A stretch of 64,000 bases of DNA, from assembly GCF_009870125.1 (NCBI RefSeq), contig NC_046683.1:45213869-45277868 (forward strand). The letters run 5' to 3'. Origin of the DNA: Drosophila pseudoobscura. Its lineage: Eukaryota; Arthropoda; Insecta; Diptera; Drosophilidae. The notes beneath the pieces were generated by a model. The model ran no database searches, was not told where the DNA came from, and worked only from the letters and a program-made list of their open reading frames with translations. Below, piece by piece: positions 59,778 through 64,000 of this stretch (positions are counted from its first letter, which is position 1; each line of letters begins with the position of its first letter). The translations under genes were made by a program, and so were the position numbers.

Positions 59778-60038
59778 TTAAACCATCATTAAGAGTTCAA
59801 GAAAAATGTACACTATTTCATTATTGTTTAGAAGGGCATGTTCTAGTCCTAGTCCTCCCATAGGAACGATTGGTTTCAAGCGTAGCTACAGCTGGAGCGA
59901 TTGATCTGAACGAGCATCCAAAAAATCTGGACCCGAGGCTAGCCAAAACATCGCTTTTGTTTAATTTGCACTTCGGATTTTAATATGTCAGCGGTCGGAA
60001 ATCAAATTTTAGATATGTATTATATAAAGTAAGTAAAT

Positions 60039-62326
60039 TTATGTGTGTCGCAGGTGGATTGAACTTTTTGCAGGTAATATCGACATGTTGCTGCGACTAG
60101 TAGCAGGGGTTGCACGCCGGCTTCCAACACTTCCCCTTTTCTTCTTTATATCTATTATCAATTCGTTGCAGATTATACAAACTTCCACAAAACGAGAAAT
60201 CTGAGGAGAATCAAGATCGTCCAGCATTTTTTGAGCCCTTATCAGTGCTTCCTTGGTCCGTTCAACCTTGTGAAGGGCTGCATTGGACTTAATAATGAGA
60301 AGAGTGCACAGAAACTTCCATAGCAAGTTATTACAGTTCTTAGTTTCTGGAAAATAATAAGTTTTTAAGTCACATATGGCTATAATTACAATATAAGAAA
60401 TAGATAGTAATAGCCTTACCTTTCAATCCCTTTCTAGCTGCAAAGCAGCATTCGTCAAAGCGATTTGATTTCAGATGAGTGTAACCAATTTGATGAAATA
60501 GATAGCATTTCTCGACCGAGTATTTGGCAAACAGCATTCGTTTTTCCAACCGAGATATCAATTGTCTGAGAATTACGAATTTCCGCAGTAGTAGCGTGGA
60601 TGTATTGTTGGGTAGAAACTCTTACCTCGATTTTGACATAGACAGATCTGACAAATTTGACTCCTGATGAGTGGAGCGGTCTCCAAACACGAAATTTTGA
60701 ACATCCCACGACTTTTCGGTGGGAAGGCGAAGTAATTTTAAAAGACCATTCTTGTCGGCATACAGACTCCTGCCGGGAGGGACTATACACTGTTCAGCAA
60801 ATGCTAGCGCCAATGTGTTGTACACTTCGTTCATAAATTCAAACTTCCAAGGCATAATCCGATTAGTTTTTAACACAACGTAGTCTCCCATAACTTCCTC
60901 CACGTACTTTGAGAGTTTCTGAACACAGCAATAATGACATTCCTTAATGACTCCCAAAAATTAGGAAAAAATAAAAACTCACCGCTACGTTACCGACGGC
61001 ACGGAGATATCGAATACTCCTTAACACCGAACGCATATTACGACCTGTTTGGTACTGCATACGGAAAAGATAGTCCTCCCGAAATTTGTCCATCAGATTC
61101 TGGTTCGTGAATTTGTTGTATCGAAGATAGTACATGGGAGCACGTGCATGAAGCATTTTCTGAAATATTTATGTACATTTTTTTAATAATTCCAATTGCG
61201 ATTGTTGAAGCACACATCGTACATACCAAAAACAATTTTAGTTCCTCGTATTTCTTTTTATTTAGAGCTCCCAAAAAATATTTCGAGTTTTGGCACTGTT
61301 CAAGAAGCAAAGTCGGGTTCCTGAAGAAAGTGGATAGCATCAGATGATCAATTGTTTAGTTTTAATATGAAGTTACCTCAGCAATTTTTTCAAAAAAACC
61401 ACGTCAATCCATGACTTGTCCATGTAAATTTGATTAAACACATTAAATGCCCGACTTCGTCTTGCGATTTCCAGTGGGGAAAGTAATTCGTCCTTTTAGG
61501 AATTAAGAGGGAATCATGTTAGGCGAACTAAAAAGAATGTACAGAAGTGTTACACATACTTCGATTTCAAGGATACTTAACACATCGCATTTGTTTTGTT
61601 CCTTTAATAATTTCCACAGTGGCTTGTTCTGCACTTGATTTTGAGACTTCAGGTCGCTTTCCTTCACTTGGATCAACAGTTTTTCATTCGCAGATATAAA
61701 GTGTGTTAGCTCCACTCCACAACAGTCTCTTATATTTTCGTCAACCTAAAACCATTAATGAATCAGAATCCTTGGGAATTTGAACGCACATGAACATTGA
61801 AGATAAATCATACCACAATAAGGCGTTGCTCAAATGCTTTAATTTTGTTTCCTTTGAATAGCCGGGTATTATCGTGTAATTCCGCCTTGGCATTTTCAAA
61901 CTGATTTAGTTCATAGAGGGCATCACAAATTTCCAAATTAATTGGAGCGTTTTGTATATTGAGTCGCTCCAAAATTCCTGTAAATCATATAAAACTATAT
62001 ATGTATCATATTATGCGGGCAACAAATTCTCAGAGCATGAACATACTTTTTGCTTCTGCACAGTCCTTTAGAGCACCTTCAGTTTGGGCATTCTTCCGTT
62101 TGGTTTGGCTCCGGTGGTAAAGAGTCCCGTAATCCTCTGGCAGCATGGAGAGTGCCTTGTTGTAATAGTACATGGCCATGTTCTCCCTTCGGCGGCGAGA
62201 GTAGTACGAGCCCCAGTCCTTGTAGATGTCATGCTCTATTTCAGGACTCCAATCAATTTTCATCCATATTGGTATGGCATCTTCAATTCCTGCCGCCGGT
62301 ATAGGACTCGGAACAATTGACGTCAT
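60039..62326 (-). CDS. TTC25/ODAD4-like TPR protein (outer dynein arm docking), nine exons, 587 aa
   Basis: Exons: 62047-62326, 61814-61977, 61560-61745, 61377-61492, 61227-61320, 60983-61159, 60626-60918, 60420-60565, 60039-60346. All phases and GT-AG borders agree. An N-terminal TPR pair (KDWGSYYSRRRRENMAMYYY, NKALSMLPEDYGTLYHRS, TEGALKDCAEAK) is followed by WIDVVFLKKLLRNPTLL, PMYYLRYNKFTNQNLMDKFR, a helical region, and C-terminal TPR-like repeats (EKCYLFHQIGYTHLKSNRFD). Order and wording parallel human TTC25 (QKPIYARERDRKLMQEK; TWLFHEIGRCYLELDQ). TTC25/ODAD4 is needed to dock outer dynein arms on ciliary doublets; in flies that would mean sperm and chordotonal cilia. The glutamate-rich tail of the human protein is absent. 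Many short introns and tail-to-tail position with mL64 are visible. Confidence 0.85.
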
Positions 62327-62469
62327 TTTTTTGGTTTTATATTTTTTAAAAATTTATTTGTATTGTGTATTGTGTTTTTTAGTTAATTTGATGTGTGTGT
62401 GGAATGAGTACTTATAACATAATGATGGAAATCAATTTGAAAATTTGCAAGTTTGAATTAAACGTAAAT

Positions 62470-63425
62470 TTCAAGGGTCCCATGACCTATCCTGGGATAT
62501 TTTATTTTTTGCTTTCTGATGTATAAAAATCTTTTGCAAGAGTGTTGGGGCAACAGCTCCTCCCAAACGGCTCGACAGATTTTTATGAAATTTGGTTTGT
62601 ATATTTAGTGGGTATGCGAATAAGTTGTTAGCTATTTCTGACCTTCCTACCACCACCCACCATTTTATAATCGTGATTTCAGTATTTTTCTATGAACAAT
62701 ATCCCATACAAAATAAAAACCTAATCGAGTATGCTTTGATCTATTTGTGTGTGTATTGTTACGTGTTTTGTGACTGTAAAATCTTGGCATCCCGATGTCG
62801 CAATTGCGAATTGCATTACGAAACCAACAACGAAAATTGCAAATGGCCAACAAGTACGTAGTGCACTTATGTATATCTGCTTCGTCTCGCATTCGAGTAT
62901 TACCATGGTATGGAATATTCCGCTCATCCAAAAGTGCTGATTGGTGCTATGGACAAAGACCATTGTCATGCGCTCAAACTCAAACATGAGTCAGACGGTA
63001 TGTGTTGTCTCACCAGAACTCATCGGCCATCGGCAGGGATCCAGGTTCTAACCTTATGCAAATGTGCTAATATGGGCGGTGAGGATCTCAATCGAGTAGA
63101 TCCCGAACGCGCACTCGCCAATCTCATATATCGACAAGAGTCGGGCGCATATGAATATTGAATGAGCAAAATGAATTATTGAAATTCTTCAAATCAAAGA
63201 TGCATATTGTCTCCGAAATCAAGTGCAACAACTGGCGTCAGATGTTGGGTTGCAGAATGATACAAATCAAAGATTTAGATTTAGGCTTCGATTTGGGAAC
63301 CTCCAGTGGGCAAAACCATCGAGCCTGCTTCCATATGTTGGCTAAGAACGGACTCACACTGAATTGCTCTTCGAAATGAATATTGATGATGTTATTGGCA
63401 GAACAAGGCTGAGCAGGTCAGCTAG
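62470..63425 (+). mobile_element. Decayed, internally deleted Helitron
   Basis: On plus, near 62875-63030, the text reads AFEYYHGMEYSAHPKVLIGA then ALKLKHESDGMCC. This matches the conserved helitron helicase-like N-terminal block (AF-Y--IEY, IG-M, C--C-ALKFK-E--GMCC). It is broken by frameshifts and stops and is followed by unrelated or deleted sequence, with no PIF1 helicase or Rep HUH motif. The 5' part has the transposon-like sentence CGGCTCGACAGATTTTTATG. The right end is GCTGAGCAGGTCAGCTAG|T, a small hairpin abutting CTAG, which fits a Helitron 3' terminus. The left terminus is not sharply defined. Confidence 0.65.
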
Positions 63426-63534
63426 TAAATAACAATATTTTGAGAAGGTTCCTGCCATCGGCAGAACAGCGCACTCGTTAACTCGAAGATTTTAGAACTA
63501 TATTACTTTTGTGGTGGATTTGATATGTGTGTGT

Positions 63535-63840
63535 GTAACACTCAGAAGGAAGCGTTTCCGACCTTAGAAAGTACAAATATTCCTGATCAGCATCAATATC
63601 CGAGTCGATACAGCCATGTCTGTCTGTCCATGCGTCCGTCTTGTTCGAATCCTACTTCGCAGAGACCATAACAGCTATATCAGCCACAAAATTTGGCAGA
63701 TTTCTGTGATATCATACATTATTTATTTCTACATTTTTTAACGCCGCCTGTACGAAAAGGTGGCTTCCAAAATCATTGAAAATCAGGATATTTCGTATAG
63801 CCAGAAGGATCAAATCAATTTGCCAAAGTTATGAAACCCT
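63535..63840. mobile_element. DINE-1/INE-1-like dispersed repeat fragment
   Basis: The stretch CAGCCATGTCTGTCTGTCC, CGTCCGTC, then CAGAGACCATAACAGCTATA and AAATTTGGCAG is the typical wording of the DINE-1/INE-1 (SGM-type) elements of Drosophila. It has no ORF. Boundaries are approximate. Confidence 0.45.
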
Positions 63841-63856
63841 TCCACGCGTTTACTCA

Positions 63857-63960
63857 TTCTCTCTCTCTCTCTCTCTTCCTCTCACACTCTTTTTCGTGCA
63901 GTGTGTGCCTTTTGCGGATGGTGTTCGTGAGAGAAATGAAAGAGAGAGACAGATGTAGCG
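63857..63960. repeat. CT microsatellite with an inverted GA counterpart at the window edge
   Basis: A CT run (about 63857-63879) is followed by a CACACTCTTTTTCGTGCAGTG segment and then GTGAGAGAAATGAAAGAGAGAG, so the two ends are rough inverted complements. Probably part of a dispersed repeat continuing past the window. Confidence 0.35.
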
Positions 63961-64000
63961 GAATACAAAACACTACCGGAGAAATGGTAACAGATAAAAT

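Noticed and set aside
1..64000. CRISPR arrays, rRNA genes, prokaryotic operons or phage genes
   Set aside because: None seen; the direct repeats are simple microsatellites and all supported genes are spliced or nuclear fly genes.

Overview
The window is nuclear DNA from a fly, almost certainly Drosophila (Sophophora; the dispersed-repeat flavour would fit the obscura group, but I cannot fix the species). Evidence: long introns full of microsatellites, very short introns (about 50-70 bp) in the compact genes, Drosophila core-promoter words (Motif 1, DRE, Motif 6), and proteins of clear dipteran/metazoan families. There is no prokaryotic gene structure.

Layout. Positions 1-354 hold a possible terminal exon of an unidentified plus-strand gene cut by the window edge. 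From about 3.2 to 46.1 kb the minus strand carries SPoCk, the secretory-pathway Ca2+/Mn2+ ATPase. Three shared 3' coding exons (4052-4751, 4824-5139, 11161-12874) are joined to at least two, and I propose three, alternative N-termini: a long one (exon 45661-46020 plus 30087-30377), an intermediate one starting at 30386, and a predicted 8-codon micro-exon at 15375-15398. The giant introns contain no other large gene, but a two-exon 43-aa secreted peptide gene lies nested on the opposite strand at 42599-42788.

From 49214 to 54.6 kb the minus strand encodes a RASGEF1-family guanine nucleotide exchange factor (CG7369-like) in four coding exons, with a 2.1 kb intron in its 5' leader. At 59059-59751 a single-exon plus-strand gene encodes mitochondrial ribosomal protein mL64/CRIF1. 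Converging on it is a nine-exon minus-strand gene (60039-62326) for a TTC25/ODAD4-like TPR protein of ciliary outer-arm docking. The last 1.5 kb is mobile-element debris: a decayed Helitron and a DINE-1-like repeat.

The most interesting stretch is 54.6-59.0 kb. The promoter region of the RASGEF1 gene (54593 to about 55150) and that of mL64 (about 58588-59001) are diverged inverted copies of one another, carrying the same upstream relic sequence and the same DRE plus Motif 1 core. A second, decayed copy of the mL64 promoter lies about 0.5 kb upstream, and between the two promoters sits a frame-broken, spliced, unidentified minus-strand gene (57.2-58.3 kb).
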